A DNA stretch of 32,917 nt, from assembly GCA_029563075.1 (NCBI GenBank), contig JAKQTN010000061.1, positions 1-32,917 on the forward strand, given 5' to 3'. The translations under genes were made by a program, and so were the position numbers. The notes under the pieces were generated by a model, which was not told where the DNA came from, ran no database searches, and was given only the letters and a program-made list of their open reading frames with translations. Positions 14,521-25,546 of the stretch are shown here, in pieces. The stretch comes from Pseudomonadota bacterium. Lineage in GTDB: Bacteria > Pseudomonadota > Gammaproteobacteria > Burkholderiales > Methylophilaceae. Numbering within the stretch: the first letter of the stretch is position 1; each line of letters begins with the position of its first letter.

Positions 14521-17292
14521 TTATAGAAGTGCCATTAAATCTTTACTAAAAACAGCCTTCCAAAGCGCTAATACAGTTGCCTGCTGTTTTTCAAGTTCAA
14601 CCGATTTTACCTTTGCCGCTTGTGCCTGCAGTTTTGTGGCGTGAATCAGTTTGCGGTATTCCCTGTAGGCATCCGCTACTTCTTTCGCCAGGTTTTTATC
14701 AATAACACCCAATTCACCCAGCACTTTTAATAAGCCAATATTGCCTATATTTTCAGTGAGCTGCGGATATTGTCTTGCGTACGCCAGCACCAGATACTGC
14801 ACTAGAAACTCCACATCAATAATACCGCCCGCGCTGTGCTTTACATCAAACCAGTCTTTTTCAAAACGCTGTGCCGCACGCATTTTCTCGCGCATGGCCA
14901 TGACGTCGGCTTTCAATTTCTCGATATCGCGGGTTTGCGTCATCACTTCAAAACGAATGGCATCGAACGCCTTGCCAATACTGACATCCCCTGCCACAAA
15001 GCGGGCACGAGTAATGGCCTGATGCTCCCAAACCCAGGCCTTATGGAGTTGATAATCGCGAAATGCTTCTATGCTGCTTACCAGCAAGCCGCTATTGCCA
15101 TCCGGACGCAACTGCAAATCGGTTTCATACAGCAGCCCCGCATTGGTCACACTGTTAAACCAGCTGTTGATGCGCTGCGCAAAGCGCGCATAGTTTTCTG
15201 AAGCATCGGGATGATCATCATCCTTAGCATTTTCATGCGCGGCATCATAAAGAAAAATTATATCCAGATCAGACAGATAGCCCAGCTCTTTGCCGCCCAG
15301 CTTGCCGTAGCCAATCACCGCGAACCTGGGCGTTTCGCAATGCCTGAACTTGAGCGATTGCCAGATCGTTTGCAGACTCACTTGCAGAATGAGGTCAGCC
15401 AGCGCGCTCAAATAGTCCGACAACGTTTCCAGAGTTAGCCTGCCCGCCACATCCTGCGCCGCCAGGCGCAAGATTGCAGCCTGCTTGAAATGGCGCATGG
15501 CGTCCATTTGCGCTTCGGTATCCCCTTGCAATTGCTGCATGCTCTCGTTGAGCTCTTCCTGCATTCTGGCGAAATCAGGCGGTGCATATAAGTTTCGCGT
15601 ATCCAGCAGTTCATCCAGCAAAATGGGATGCGCCGCTAAATACTGCGCCAGCCAGGGGCTGGCCGCGCATAGCTTGATCACCAGATGCAGCGCCTCCGGA
15701 TACTCGGCCAGCAGGGCCAGATAACTCGCACGGCGGCAGATATTCTCCAGCAGATTGATCGTGCGCAACAGTGCGATATCTGCATTTTTCTCCTGCCCGG
15801 ATTGCTTAATCACCAGTGGCATCAGGCAATCAAAGCGCTGGCGGCTTAATTCTGGTAGCTGTTGATAGCGGCTGCTGGCCCTGAGCAATTGCAGCTGCTG
15901 CAGAACTTGTGACGCATCGCCAAACCCCGCATGCGTCAAGGCCTGCAGGGCAGCATCATTCTCTAGCGCGCCTTGCCACACAGCCGTTTCCTGTGCAGTT
16001 TGTTGCTGGCTATGTTCGCTATCGCTGTCATCGTTAAACGTTGCGTCAAAATGCTGCTGCACCAAGCCACGGTGGCGGTTGAGCGCCACGAGAAACTCTG
16101 CCCAGCTGGTGTAGTTCATGGCGTGGGCGATGCGCGCTTTTGCCTCGTCGGTTTTAGGCAAATCCTGCGTTTGCCGGTCTTCCACATACATCAGGCGATG
16201 TTCCAGATTGCGCAAAAACACGTAGGCTTCAGTCAGTTCCGCTACCGTTTTTTCGGACAATAGTTTTTTGTTTTGCAACAGATTCAACACCGCCAATGTA
16301 GGCCGAATCTGCAGGCTCACGTCACGCCCACCGCGAATCAGCTGGAACACTTGCGCGATAAATTCTATCTCGCGGATGCCGCCCCGTCCCAGCTTGATAT
16401 TGTCCTGCAGCCCTTTTTGCGTCACATCGCGATGAATCTGCAGTTTCAGGTCGCGCATGCTCGCAAGCGCGTTGTAATCGAGATACTTTCTAAAAACAAA
16501 TGGCCTGAGAAGCGCATGGATATTGGTCTGCGGCCCGGCAACCACACGGCCTTTAATCCATGCGTAACGCTCCCATTCGCGGCCGTTATTCTGGTAATAC
16601 TCTTCCAGCGCGTCCAGATTTGAAACCAGCGCACCCTCGCTGCCAAACGGCCGCAACCGCATATCCACACGAAACACAAAGCCGTCTTCGGTAATTTCAT
16701 CCAGCGCCGCAATGAGTTTTTTGCTAAGTCGCGCAAAAAAATCCTGATTGCTGATAGATTTTTCACCCTGAGTTGAACCCTCACTTTCATAGGCAAAAAT
16801 CAAATCGATGTCGGACGACACATTGAGCTCACCACCGCCCAGCTTGCCCATGCCGATTACGATCAAGCCTTGCGGATGCCCCTGCGCATCCACAGGCTGA
16901 CCATGGGCTTCTACCTGCCAGGCATTCAGGTAATCGATTGCCGTGCTAATCGCGCATTCCGCGAGTTGGGAAGTCGTATTCATCACCTCCTGTAAATCAG
17001 CCAAGCCATTTAAGTCGCGACAGATTGTGCGCAGCAATACACGCTGCCTGAGCTTTCTTAATGCCTTTTTTAAGGTGTTTTCATCACTTATTTTTTGGTT
17101 TGCCAGAAATTGTTGCATTTCTGCCAACCCACATGAAACCTCCAGATTGTCTAGCAGATCTTCGAGCAGGCCGGCATCGTTAGCAAGCGATCTGCGTGCA
17201 AATGGGCTGCAAACTTCCAGCCTGTGCAGACAAGAAGTCTGCAATGGTGTTAATGCACGGTTTTTGGCGATTTCAGACAGTGTTTGCATCAT
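14521..17292 (-). CDS. glnE: Glutamine synthetase adenylyltransferase/deadenylase
   Basis: The 923-residue protein carries two nucleotidyltransferase domains, each with a GxGKLGGxELxxxSDxDxxF signature: IGMGKLGGGELNVSSDIDLIF (about 146-166) for the deadenylylase half and IGYGKLGGKELGYLSDLDIIF (about 660-680) for the adenylylating half. Domain-linking signatures such as GGIREIEF and GGIIDVEF are present. It adjusts glutamine synthetase activity in response to PII and glutamine. It is full length and intact. It is divergent from acs, with an 86-bp intergenic region, and its 3' end faces the non-coding element after dhaK. Confidence 0.95.
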   Translation of the reverse strand: MMQTLSEIAKNRALTPLQTSCLHRLEVCSPFARRSLANDAGLLEDLLDNLEVSCGLAEMQQFLANQKISDENTLKKALRKLRQRVLLRTICRDLNGLADLQEVMNTTSQLAECAISTAIDYLNAWQVEAHGQPVDAQGHPQGLIVIGMGKLGGGELNVSSDIDLIFAYESEGSTQGEKSISNQDFFARLSKKLIAALDEITEDGFVFRVDMRLRPFGSEGALVSNLDALEEYYQNNGREWERYAWIKGRVVAGPQTNIHALLRPFVFRKYLDYNALASMRDLKLQIHRDVTQKGLQDNIKLGRGGIREIEFIAQVFQLIRGGRDVSLQIRPTLAVLNLLQNKKLLSEKTVAELTEAYVFLRNLEHRLMYVEDRQTQDLPKTDEAKARIAHAMNYTSWAEFLVALNRHRGLVQQHFDATFNDDSDSEHSQQQTAQETAVWQGALENDAALQALTHAGFGDASQVLQQLQLLRASSRYQQLPELSRQRFDCLMPLVIKQSGQEKNADIALLRTINLLENICRRASYLALLAEYPEALHLVIKLCAASPWLAQYLAAHPILLDELLDTRNLYAPPDFARMQEELNESMQQLQGDTEAQMDAMRHFKQAAILRLAAQDVAGRLTLETLSDYLSALADLILQVSLQTIWQSLKFRHCETPRFAVIGYGKLGGKELGYLSDLDIIFLYDAAHENAKDDDHPDASENYARFAQRINSWFNSVTNAGLLYETDLQLRPDGNSGLLVSSIEAFRDYQLHKAWVWEHQAITRARFVAGDVSIGKAFDAIRFEVMTQTRDIEKLKADVMAMREKMRAAQRFEKDWFDVKHSAGGIIDVEFLVQYLVLAYARQYPQLTENIGNIGLLKVLGELGVIDKNLAKEVADAYREYRKLIHATKLQAQAAKVKSVELEKQQATVLALWKAVFSKDLMALL

Positions 17293-17378
17293 TTTTTTAA
17301 GGTAATATAGGCGTTGGCAATTTAGTTACATCTTACATTATTCATCAATATTAATAGCGTTTTGGGGAGTGCAGCAGC

Positions 17379-19355
17379 ATGTCAATTGAATCGGTTCTTC
17401 ATGAAAATCGCGTTTTTGAACCCAGCGATGCTTTTAAACAACAAGCCATCGTATCTGGCATGGCAGCCTATAACGCTTTATGCGAAGAGGCCGCAGCCGA
17501 TTATGAAGGATTTTGGGCTAAACTGGCACGCGAGTTATTGATTTGGCACAAACCCTTTACAAAAACCCTTAACGAAAGTAACGCGCCTTTTTACAAATGG
17601 TTTGAAGATGGCGAACTGAATGTTTCAGCCAACTGCCTCGATAGGCACTTGAACACCATCCCCAATAAAACCGCGATTATTTTTGAGGCTGACAATGGCG
17701 ACAGCAAAAAAGTAAGCTATAAAGAGCTATATCACCAAGTCTGCCAGTTCGCAAATGGCCTTAAAAAACTGAATCTCAATCTCGGCGACCGCGTCATCAT
17801 CTACCTGCCGATGGGCATCGAGGCTGTCGTAGCAATGCAGGCCTGCGCGCGTATCGGGCTTACCCATAGCGTGGTATTTGGCGGCTTTTCAGCCAAAAGT
17901 CTCAACGAGCGTATTATCGATGCAGGCGCAAAGGCCGTCATAACTGCCGACGGTCAATTCCGTGGCGGCAAAACCTTACCGCTGAAACAGGCGGTCGATG
18001 AGGGTATCGCCATGGGCGGTTGCAACAGCATTCAACAAGTCGTGGTGCTGAAAAAAACCGGCCAGGAAGTTACCTGGAATGCACACAACATCTGGTGGCA
18101 TGACCTGATTGACGGCTGCGCAGACAGCTGCGAGCCTGTGATCGTGAATGCAGAACATCCATTGTTTTTGCTTTACACATCAGGCTCCACAGGCAAGCCC
18201 AAGGGCGTACAGCATTCATCGGCAGGCTATTTGCTGCATGCCATGAACACCATGCGCTGGACATTCGACATTCATGCCGATGATATATTTTGGTGTACCG
18301 CCGACGTAGGCTGGATCACCGGCCACACTTACGTGGCCTACGGGCCATTGGCGATGGGCGCGACGCAGGTAGTGTTTGAGGGAATCCCCACCTACCCTAA
18401 CGCCGGGCGCTTCTGGCAGACGATAGAAAAGCATCAAGTATCGATTTTCTACACCGCGCCTACTGCAATCAGGTCCCTAATTAAAGCCTCGGAAACCACG
18501 CCGGAAGTGCATCCTAAAAATTACAATCTAAGCAGCCTGCGTTTATTGGGCTCGGTAGGCGAACCGATTAACCCCGAAGCATGGATGTGGTACTTTGAGA
18601 ACGTAGGTGGTAGCCGCTGCCCGATCGCTGATACTTTCTGGCAAACCGAAACCGGCGGCCATGTGATTACCCCGCTGCCGGGCGCTACCGCGCTGGTGCC
18701 CGGCTCATGCACGCTGCCTTTCCCGGGCATTGATATTGATGTGGTGGACGAAACAGGCAAGGACGTGCCCTGGGGCACCGGTGGTTTGCTTGTCATTAAA
18801 AAACCGTGGCCAGCCATGATACGCACCATCTGGAATGATCCTGGGCGCTTTGTTAAAAGCTATTATCCGGCTGATTTAGGCGGCAAGATATATCTGGCGG
18901 GCGATGGCGCCGTACGCGATGCGAAAACCGGCAACTTCACCATTATGGGACGTATTGATGATGTGCTGAATGTGTCAGGCCACCGTTTGGGCACGATGGA
19001 AATTGAATCTGCACTTGTAGCGAACCACTTGGTGGCAGAAGCTGCTGTCGTCGGTAAACCGCATGATATTAAAGGCGAATCAGTCGTGGCTTATGTGGTG
19101 CTAAAAGGTGCCCGACCACAAGGCGAAGAAGCCAAAAAAATCGTCGCCGAACTGCGGGACTGGGTCGGCAAAGAAATCGGCCCGATCGCCAAGCCGGACG
19201 AAATCCGCTTTGGCGACAACTTGCCCAAAACCCGCTCCGGCAAGATTATGCGCAGGCTGTTACGCAGCCTGGCCAAAGGCGAAGAAATCACTTCGGACAT
19301 TTCTACACTGGACAACCCCGCCATACTTGAACAACTAAAAGAAGTAGTGAAATAG
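17379..19355 (+). CDS. acs: Acetyl-CoA synthetase
   Basis: The 658-residue AMP-forming ligase has P-loop [10 protein letters not shown] (267-276), the [10 protein letters not shown] and [10 protein letters not shown] motifs of the acetyl-CoA synthetase branch, and the C-terminal [11 protein letters not shown] with catalytic Lys622, the site of regulatory acetylation in this family. It converts acetate, ATP and CoA to acetyl-CoA via acetyl-AMP. In a methylotroph it would serve acetate salvage. GGGGAG upstream of ATG 17379 is a plausible ribosome-binding site. No acetyltransferase or deacetylase gene is near. Confidence 0.95.
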   Translation: MSIESVLHENRVFEPSDAFKQQAIVSGMAAYNALCEEAAADYEGFWAKLARELLIWHKPFTKTLNESNAPFYKWFEDGELNVSANCLDRHLNTIPNKTAIIFEADNGDSKKVSYKELYHQVCQFANGLKKLNLNLGDRVIIYLPMGIEAVVAMQACARIGLTHSVVFGGFSAKSLNERIIDAGAKAVITADGQFRGGKTLPLKQAVDEGIAMGGCNSIQQVVVLKKTGQEVTWNAHNIWWHDLIDGCADSCEPVIVNAEHPLFLLYTSGSTGKPKGVQHSSAGYLLHAMNTMRWTFDIHADDIFWCTADVGWITGHTYVAYGPLAMGATQVVFEGIPTYPNAGRFWQTIEKHQVSIFYTAPTAIRSLIKASETTPEVHPKNYNLSSLRLLGSVGEPINPEAWMWYFENVGGSRCPIADTFWQTETGGHVITPLPGATALVPGSCTLPFPGIDIDVVDETGKDVPWGTGGLLVIKKPWPAMIRTIWNDPGRFVKSYYPADLGGKIYLAGDGAVRDAKTGNFTIMGRIDDVLNVSGHRLGTMEIESALVANHLVAEAAVVGKPHDIKGESVVAYVVLKGARPQGEEAKKIVAELRDWVGKEIGPIAKPDEIRFGDNLPKTRSGKIMRRLLRSLAKGEEITSDISTLDNPAILEQLKEVVK

Positions 19356-19367
19356 CGAATGTAAGGC

Positions 19368-19408
19368 CTGCCGCCATTCATAGCACGAATACCGGCAGCT
19401 TTTCTTTT
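19368..19408 (+). terminator. Possible terminator after acs
   Basis: CTGCCG (19368-19373) pairs with CGGCAG (19393-19398), followed by TTTTCTTTT. The loop is long (19 nt), so confidence is modest. Confidence 0.4.
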
Positions 19409-19477
19409 AGCGCGTGGAAAGAATACGCAAAATGTGCAATTCGATTTGCACTTGCGCACCGCCCAGCTAAACTCTAA

Positions 19478-19909
19478 TCAAGCTGCCGCAAATTCTTGCG
19501 TCATTGGCCTGACAATAATCCGCAGACAGTGTCTGCCGAAGTTTTCCACTTCGTTAAAAAATAGCGCGCAAACAAAGTGTACACCGCCAAATCCAATCAT
19601 CTCGAAACCGTAACCAATACGCGAAAGAAATCGCAAATTAGGGTTAATCTTTTCGCCCAGCATCAATGCGTTCTCTGTGAGTTGAGGCAAGAATGTGGAG
19701 ATATGTTGCCAGGTCAGCTTGCTCGGTGAGCAGCCTAGCAATTCTCCCGCCGCCTGGTTGCATTCACAAATCGTGCCATTGTCGTAAAGAGTTATTACCG
19801 CTGTAATCTCTTCGCTGTGGCAGATACAGGCACTGGCGGTACTTTTAGCATTATCACTGGTTGTTACTGCATTGGGGTCAACCCGGTATTCAATTAGCGC
19901 GGTGTTCAT
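19478..19909 (-). CDS. Small PAS-domain-like protein
   Basis: The 143-residue protein has a central segment (about 36-80: ITAVITLYDNGTICECNQAAGELLGC) that fits the start of a PAS domain, with the typical asn/ala-rich helix of sensory PAS folds. No kinase, GGDEF or DNA-binding output domain is attached, so it would be a stand-alone sensor or adaptor. It has several cysteines, including C28/C30 before the domain. Its start overlaps the upstream DUF2934 gene by 4 bp, so the two are translated as a pair. Confidence 0.6.
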   Translation of the reverse strand: MNTALIEYRVDPNAVTTSDNAKSTASACICHSEEITAVITLYDNGTICECNQAAGELLGCSPSKLTWQHISTFLPQLTENALMLGEKINPNLRFLSRIGYGFEMIGFGGVHFVCALFFNEVENFGRHCLRIIVRPMTQEFAAA

Positions 19910-20133
19910 TGGCCTGCCACCTCCGCTTCAGCAGCTAGCCAGTCCTCCATCTCATGGCCGGGTTCAAAACCTCTTGCTTCTGCCTTGCAGTAAGCACGCA
20001 CCGCTATAAGATCGCGTTTATCTCCAACGTTCAATGTCTGTCTGGATTCATTGCTAGACTTAACTTTTGACTCAATGCCAATAACTGGAATAGGGTTCTT
20101 CGTAATCATCGGGGTTGTTTTTGCAAGTTCCAT
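19906..20133 (-). CDS. DUF2934-family small protein
   Basis: This is a 75-residue protein. Its C-terminal half, RDLIAVRAYCKAEARG followed by HEMEDWLAAEAEV, is the DUF2934 signature (a short helix pair of unknown function). The start is ATG at 20133, chosen because AGGAGG (20143-20138) lies 4 nt upstream; the longer frame back to 20298 is unlikely. It forms a two-gene operon with the PAS-like protein. A second DUF2934 protein with a different N-terminus occurs at 31959-32237. Confidence 0.75.
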   Translation of the reverse strand: MELAKTTPMITKNPIPVIGIESKVKSSNESRQTLNVGDKRDLIAVRAYCKAEARGFEPGHEMEDWLAAEAEVAGQ

Positions 20134-20322
20134 AATACCTCCTGTCAAACATAGCAAAAAAGTCGACGGTACAGAGAGGGATAAATAATGTAACGAGTAG
20201 TTACTGGGACGTACCGCTAAACTTTGTATATTACTGAACCAGTCTACCAAGAGTAAATAAGTGCTAGCACGTATAAGCGGCCCCTGACACACATGCACAA
20301 ATGTAACCTGACCATCTCTCCG

Positions 20323-20345
20323 GATTCCCGCCTACGCGAGAATGC
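20323..20345 (+). repeat. REP-like palindrome upstream of prfC
   Basis: ATTCCCGCCTACGCGAGAAT is an imperfect inverted repeat (ATTC/GAAT and CGC/GCG) of the kind dispersed between genes in many proteobacteria. A single copy is seen here; the assignment is by resemblance. Confidence 0.45.
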
Positions 20346-20366
20346 CGAGCATGCGCGTATTTCGGG

Positions 20367-20372
20367 TAAAAT
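20367..20372 (+). promoter_or_regulatory. Possible -10 of prfC
   Basis: TAAAAT lies 26 bp before the prfC ATG. No good -35 is visible at the right distance, so this is tentative. Confidence 0.3.
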
Positions 20373-20398
20373 AGCGTTTTTCCTATTTCAAACCCGCC

Positions 20399-21967
<1,569 letters not shown>

Positions 21968-21970
<3 letters not shown>

Positions 21971-22029
21971 AATGGAAAACTCTACATTCACTTACATGCC
22001 ACCACTGGGGTAGCTACTTAATAGTTAGA
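21968..22029 (+). other. Second attI-like site (relic), next to prfC
   Basis: The last 15 bases TACTTAATAGTTAGA (22015-22029) are identical to the integron attI (8781-8795). The preceding 40 bases match at 23 positions with 15 transitions and only 2 transversions. Similarity fades at the prfC stop and ends at the crossover core. A hairpin equivalent to that in attI is present (21999-22003 with 22009-22013), with four of five pairs kept, two of them by compensatory changes. Confidence 0.75.
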
Positions 22030-22035
22030 ACTCTT

Positions 22036-22410
22036 ATGGAACTCTCGCTGGGCGTACCAACAATCACAGATCTCTCATGGGGTCATGTTGTAGCTATTGT
22101 GATTCTCATACTTATAACCACCTTGGTCACAAGAAGTGCCAACGCCATTCTTGATCTAGCAATCAAATCATTAAAGAAAGTCGGCATTTTCTATAAGAGT
22201 GCCCCTCGTTCAAGACTTCGCTCACTCATACTAGATTCACTGATGTTTGCACTGTACTCATGGTTAATTTACATTGAGATAAGCAGTAACAAACCACCAA
22301 CAAATGGCTCAATCATCTGGCTAATATTTTTATGTCTTTTCTGCCTATTCATGGCTCTGAATGTCTTATGGGATATTACGATGATCGTGGTTAAAAAAGA
22401 ACATAAGTAA
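22036..22410 (+). CDS. Orphan membrane protein after the second attI-like site
   Basis: The 124-residue protein has three predicted membrane helices (about 16-37, 66-84 and 91-112) with a basic cytoplasmic loop between the first two. I recognise no family. The ATG is 6 bp after the GTTAGA core with no ribosome-binding site, as is common in integron cassettes. No attC can be found downstream: the complement of its left core (GTTCTAAC) is absent. It is richer in A+T than prfC. It is best seen as a stranded cassette, but a resident small gene is possible. Confidence 0.55.
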   Translation: MELSLGVPTITDLSWGHVVAIVILILITTLVTRSANAILDLAIKSLKKVGIFYKSAPRSRLRSLILDSLMFALYSWLIYIEISSNKPPTNGSIIWLIFLCLFCLFMALNVLWDITMIVVKKEHK

Positions 22411-22829
22411 TGAATCCACGTGGGGCGCAATAACTGAAAGGCGTACCGACGCATGGGTTTTAATCCCCTTTGCCGCGCCTTGGGCTTGAGCGGCAGATGG
22501 CAGGAGGCGAGGACTGTTTGAGTGCTGAAAGCGCGAGTTCCGCAGCCGCCCCAGATGCGGCGCTAAGACCGAAGGATGAAGCGGCAGCGGGGTGCATTTT
22601 GGCTTCGGCCGTTCGTTTCACTCACTTAACCTAAAGGTTAGCCTACGCCGCAACTTCGTTGTCTTGGGTTACTTTCTTTTTAGGCAGTTAAAAGAAAGTG
22701 ACTAGCTGTCGGGCTACCCCCGACAACACTCTATGAGCTACTGGATTCTTCGTTTCACTCAGAATGACGGCACAAAACAGATACTCTGCAGCCCAATATC
22801 CATGCGCCTTCCAGAGCATCTATTTTAAA
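22411..22829 (+). repeat. Non-coding repeat-rich region with several hairpins
   Basis: This gap of 419 bp has no supported gene. It holds copy B of the dispersed element (22595-22663: GGCTTCGGCCG, hairpin TAACC/GGTTA, GCCTACGCCGCAACT, CGTTGTC). Next is a hairpin TACTTTCTTTT/AAAAGAAAGTG (about 22670-22700), then TGTCGGG/CCCGACA (about 22708-22726), and a palindrome-like ATTCTTCG...CAGAATGACGG (22744-22770). The ordering resembles a GC-rich non-coding block I recall from intergenic regions of many beta- and gamma-proteobacteria; its function is unknown to me. Confidence 0.6.
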
Positions 22830-23387
22830 TCAAGCCGCTTCAAACGCCTCGCACAACTGGCTGAGCAACTGCCCAAATATCGGCAGCACTTCTTCTTTGC
22901 TGTGCGGGCTGTCGTCATCGGTACCGGCGATCACAAAACTCACCGTAAGTTTGTCCAGGTTCTCACGGAACTCCATCCAGTGCTCTGCCTCAGCCTCGCC
23001 TATCAGCTTGAATTTATTGAAACCTGATTCGATGATTTCCACCAGCTCAGCCTCCGGCAAACCTGCGAACAAGGTTTTAGCAATGATGATTTGTGCTGCA
23101 GTGATATCCGGCGTGATGTTTTCTTGAGCCAATGGCGCAGTAAAAAACGCGAATGCCAACAACGCATAGGCCTGATACACACTTAGCATATCAAAGTTGT
23201 TTTTATGCTCGAATGCGGGCTGCCTATCCGCCGCCTGAATCGCCTTGAATGTCACGTAACTGGACAGATAATGCGCAGAATCCAGCGCATCGTATTCATT
23301 TAAATTGATATTAGGTTTAGCGCCATCATCTAAGGTTTCCGCTAGACATAAAGCGTGCAGTAAGGTGAGTCGTTTTGAGTAATCCAT
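22830..23387 (-). CDS. Conserved-looking hypothetical protein
   Basis: The 185-residue protein is mostly helical and soluble, with an acidic C-terminus. I recognise no family or motif. It lies 20 bp downstream of the ABC-F gene on the same strand and may be co-transcribed with it. The start is ATG at 23387. Confidence 0.6.
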   Translation of the reverse strand: MDYSKRLTLLHALCLAETLDDGAKPNINLNEYDALDSAHYLSSYVTFKAIQAADRQPAFEHKNNFDMLSVYQAYALLAFAFFTAPLAQENITPDITAAQIIIAKTLFAGLPEAELVEIIESGFNKFKLIGEAEAEHWMEFRENLDKLTVSFVIAGTDDDSPHSKEEVLPIFGQLLSQLCEAFEAA

Positions 23388-23407
23388 CGTATATGTTCTC
23401 TAGTTAG

Positions 23408-25336
23408 TTAATTAATTTCTGGGTATGCTTCGAGCTGTTCATGTAACTCCAGCCAGCGCATTTCAGCTTCATCTATTTGGCCGCCAAGCTCTGCCTGACG
23501 CTTTAATAAGGTTTGCAGCTCACCTTTGTTTTCAGCATCATACAGGGTGGACTCACCAGCGCGCGCATCCAACGCAGCTTTTTCCTGCTGCCATTTTTCG
23601 AGTTGTTTTTCGATTTGTTCGGTTTCTTTCAGCAATGGTCGGCGCAACACGATGCGTGTCTGCCGCTCTGCTTTATTTTGTGCATACGCATTCAAACCTG
23701 ATGCTCTGGAAGCCAATATCGGCGCGGCTTCTGGCGATGCACTTTGCTCGCTTTTTTGTGATGCCAGCCAGACTTTGTAATCATCCAGATCACCATCAAA
23801 CGCTTCCGCTTTGCCGTTCGCCACCAACACAAACTGGTCGCAAGTGGCGCGTAGCAAGGCTCTGTCATGCGACACCAGAATCACGCCACCTTCATAATCC
23901 TGCAATGCCAAGGTTAGGGCGTGACGCATCTCCAAATCCAGATGGTTGGTAGGTTCATCCAGCAAAAGCAGATTCGGACGCGTCCAGATCAGCAGCGCCA
24001 ACGCCAGTCTTGATTTTTCGCCACCGGAAAAATTTTCACAAGGGCTGCGCGCCATGTCACCTTTAAAATCGAAACCACCAAGATAATTCAGATGCTCCTG
24101 CTCGCGTGTAGCCGGGGCTTTTAATTCAAGTTCTAGCCTCATCATATGCTGTAACGGCGATTCATGTGGGCGAAGCTGCTCAAGCTGGTGTTGCGCAAAA
24201 TAGCCGATTTTTAAGTCTTTGCCTTCCACACGCTTGCCGCATAACGGCTTAAGTTCTGCAGCCAGCAGTTTAATGAGCGTTGATTTGCCCGCACCATTCT
24301 TGCCTAGCAAGCCAATGCGCTCCCCTGGGCGAATGGTGAGCTTGATTTGATTTAATATTTTTTTATCTGCGTAGCCCGCATCCACGTCATCCAGCACCAG
24401 CAATGGATCCGGCGCACTAACAGGCTTGCGAAACTCGAAGTTAAACTGCGAATCGACATGCGCAGCTGAAATCATTTCCATGCGCTCGAGCGCTTTAATA
24501 CGGCTCTGTGCCTGCCGCGCTTTGGTGGCCTGCACGCGAAAACGGTCGATGTAGCTGTGCAAATGCGCGACCTTGCGTTGCTGCTTTTCATACATCGCCT
24601 GCTGCAACGCCAGCTTTTCTGCACGCTGCCGTTCAAAATCAGTGTAACCACCTCGATACAGCGTAATGCGCTGCTGCTCAATGTGCAGCACATTATCAAT
24701 CACGTTATCCAGAAAATCCCTATCATGCGAAATCAATAGCAACGTACCGCGATAATCGCGCAGCCAGCCCTCCAGCCAGATGACTGCATCCAAATCCAGG
24801 TGATTGGTCGGCTCATCCAGCAGCAGCAAATCTGAGCGGCACATCAGCGCGCGTGCCAGATTCAAGCGCACACGCCAGCCGCCCGAGAAATCACTGACAG
24901 GCCGTGCTAAATCGGCTTGGCTGAAGCCCAGGCCATCCAATAAGGCCGACGCACGCGCTTTGGCGCTGTAGCCATCAATATCACTTAAGCGATGGTGCAG
25001 CTCAGCAATTTTTTCACCTTCATGATTGGCTTCTGCCGAGATGAGGGCTGCCTCTATCTCACGCAACTCAACATCGCCATCCAGTGTGAATTCAAGCGCC
25101 GGCTGATCCAGTGCGGGCGTTTCCTGCGCCACATGTGCAATCACCCAGTTTGGCGGCATTTCCAGATCGCCAACCTCGGGCTGCAACTCACCGCGTAATA
25201 GGGCAAACAGGCTGGATTTGCCCGCACCATTGGCGCCGATCAGGCCGACTTTATGGCCTGGATGCAACTGAAAGGACGCCGCCTCCAGCAGCACTTTTAC
25301 ACCGCGCGTGAGTGTTAAATTTCTAAATTGAATCAA
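23408..25336 (-). CDS. yheS: ABC-F family ATPase, YheS type
   Basis: The 642-residue protein has two ABC ATPase domains and no membrane segment. Walker A motifs are GANGAGKS (about 34-41) and GKNGAGKS in the second half; signatures FSGGWRVRLNLARAL and FSGGEKSRLALAL and two DEPTNHLDL Walker B motifs are present. The linker HLHSYIDRFRVQATKARQAQSRIKALERME is the ABC-F interdomain linker, and the sequence aligns well from memory with E. coli YheS. ABC-F proteins act on ribosomes rather than in transport. A charged C-terminal coiled coil follows the second domain. Confidence 0.92.
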   Translation of the reverse strand: MIQFRNLTLTRGVKVLLEAASFQLHPGHKVGLIGANGAGKSSLFALLRGELQPEVGDLEMPPNWVIAHVAQETPALDQPALEFTLDGDVELREIEAALISAEANHEGEKIAELHHRLSDIDGYSAKARASALLDGLGFSQADLARPVSDFSGGWRVRLNLARALMCRSDLLLLDEPTNHLDLDAVIWLEGWLRDYRGTLLLISHDRDFLDNVIDNVLHIEQQRITLYRGGYTDFERQRAEKLALQQAMYEKQQRKVAHLHSYIDRFRVQATKARQAQSRIKALERMEMISAAHVDSQFNFEFRKPVSAPDPLLVLDDVDAGYADKKILNQIKLTIRPGERIGLLGKNGAGKSTLIKLLAAELKPLCGKRVEGKDLKIGYFAQHQLEQLRPHESPLQHMMRLELELKAPATREQEHLNYLGGFDFKGDMARSPCENFSGGEKSRLALALLIWTRPNLLLLDEPTNHLDLEMRHALTLALQDYEGGVILVSHDRALLRATCDQFVLVANGKAEAFDGDLDDYKVWLASQKSEQSASPEAAPILASRASGLNAYAQNKAERQTRIVLRRPLLKETEQIEKQLEKWQQEKAALDARAGESTLYDAENKGELQTLLKRQAELGGQIDEAEMRWLELHEQLEAYPEIN

Positions 25337-25546
25337 TGTGCGCCTTAACCAAACTTGAACTTTTGGGCCGAACGTCAGCCAAATTTGCCAAAAGGCGTTA
25401 TTCTAAAGCAATCCAGCGTGATTTCTAACCAGATGTTTACGTTTTATTAACAAGTTAGTCACATAAATTAAAGTAAAATAAACAATGATTTCAATGCGCC
25501 CTATTACCAAAACAAGCCCGTTATTAACGCAAGAATAAAAAACATA

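Noticed and set aside
20134-20298. Upstream extension of the DUF2934 gene
   Set aside because: The strong ribosome-binding site sets the start at 20133; the extension resembles translated intergenic DNA.
22434-22490. GCAATAAC downstream of the orphan ORF as an attC R'' core
   Set aside because: No GTTRRRY partner lies at a workable distance and the left core of the ORF would need GTTCTAAC, which is absent.
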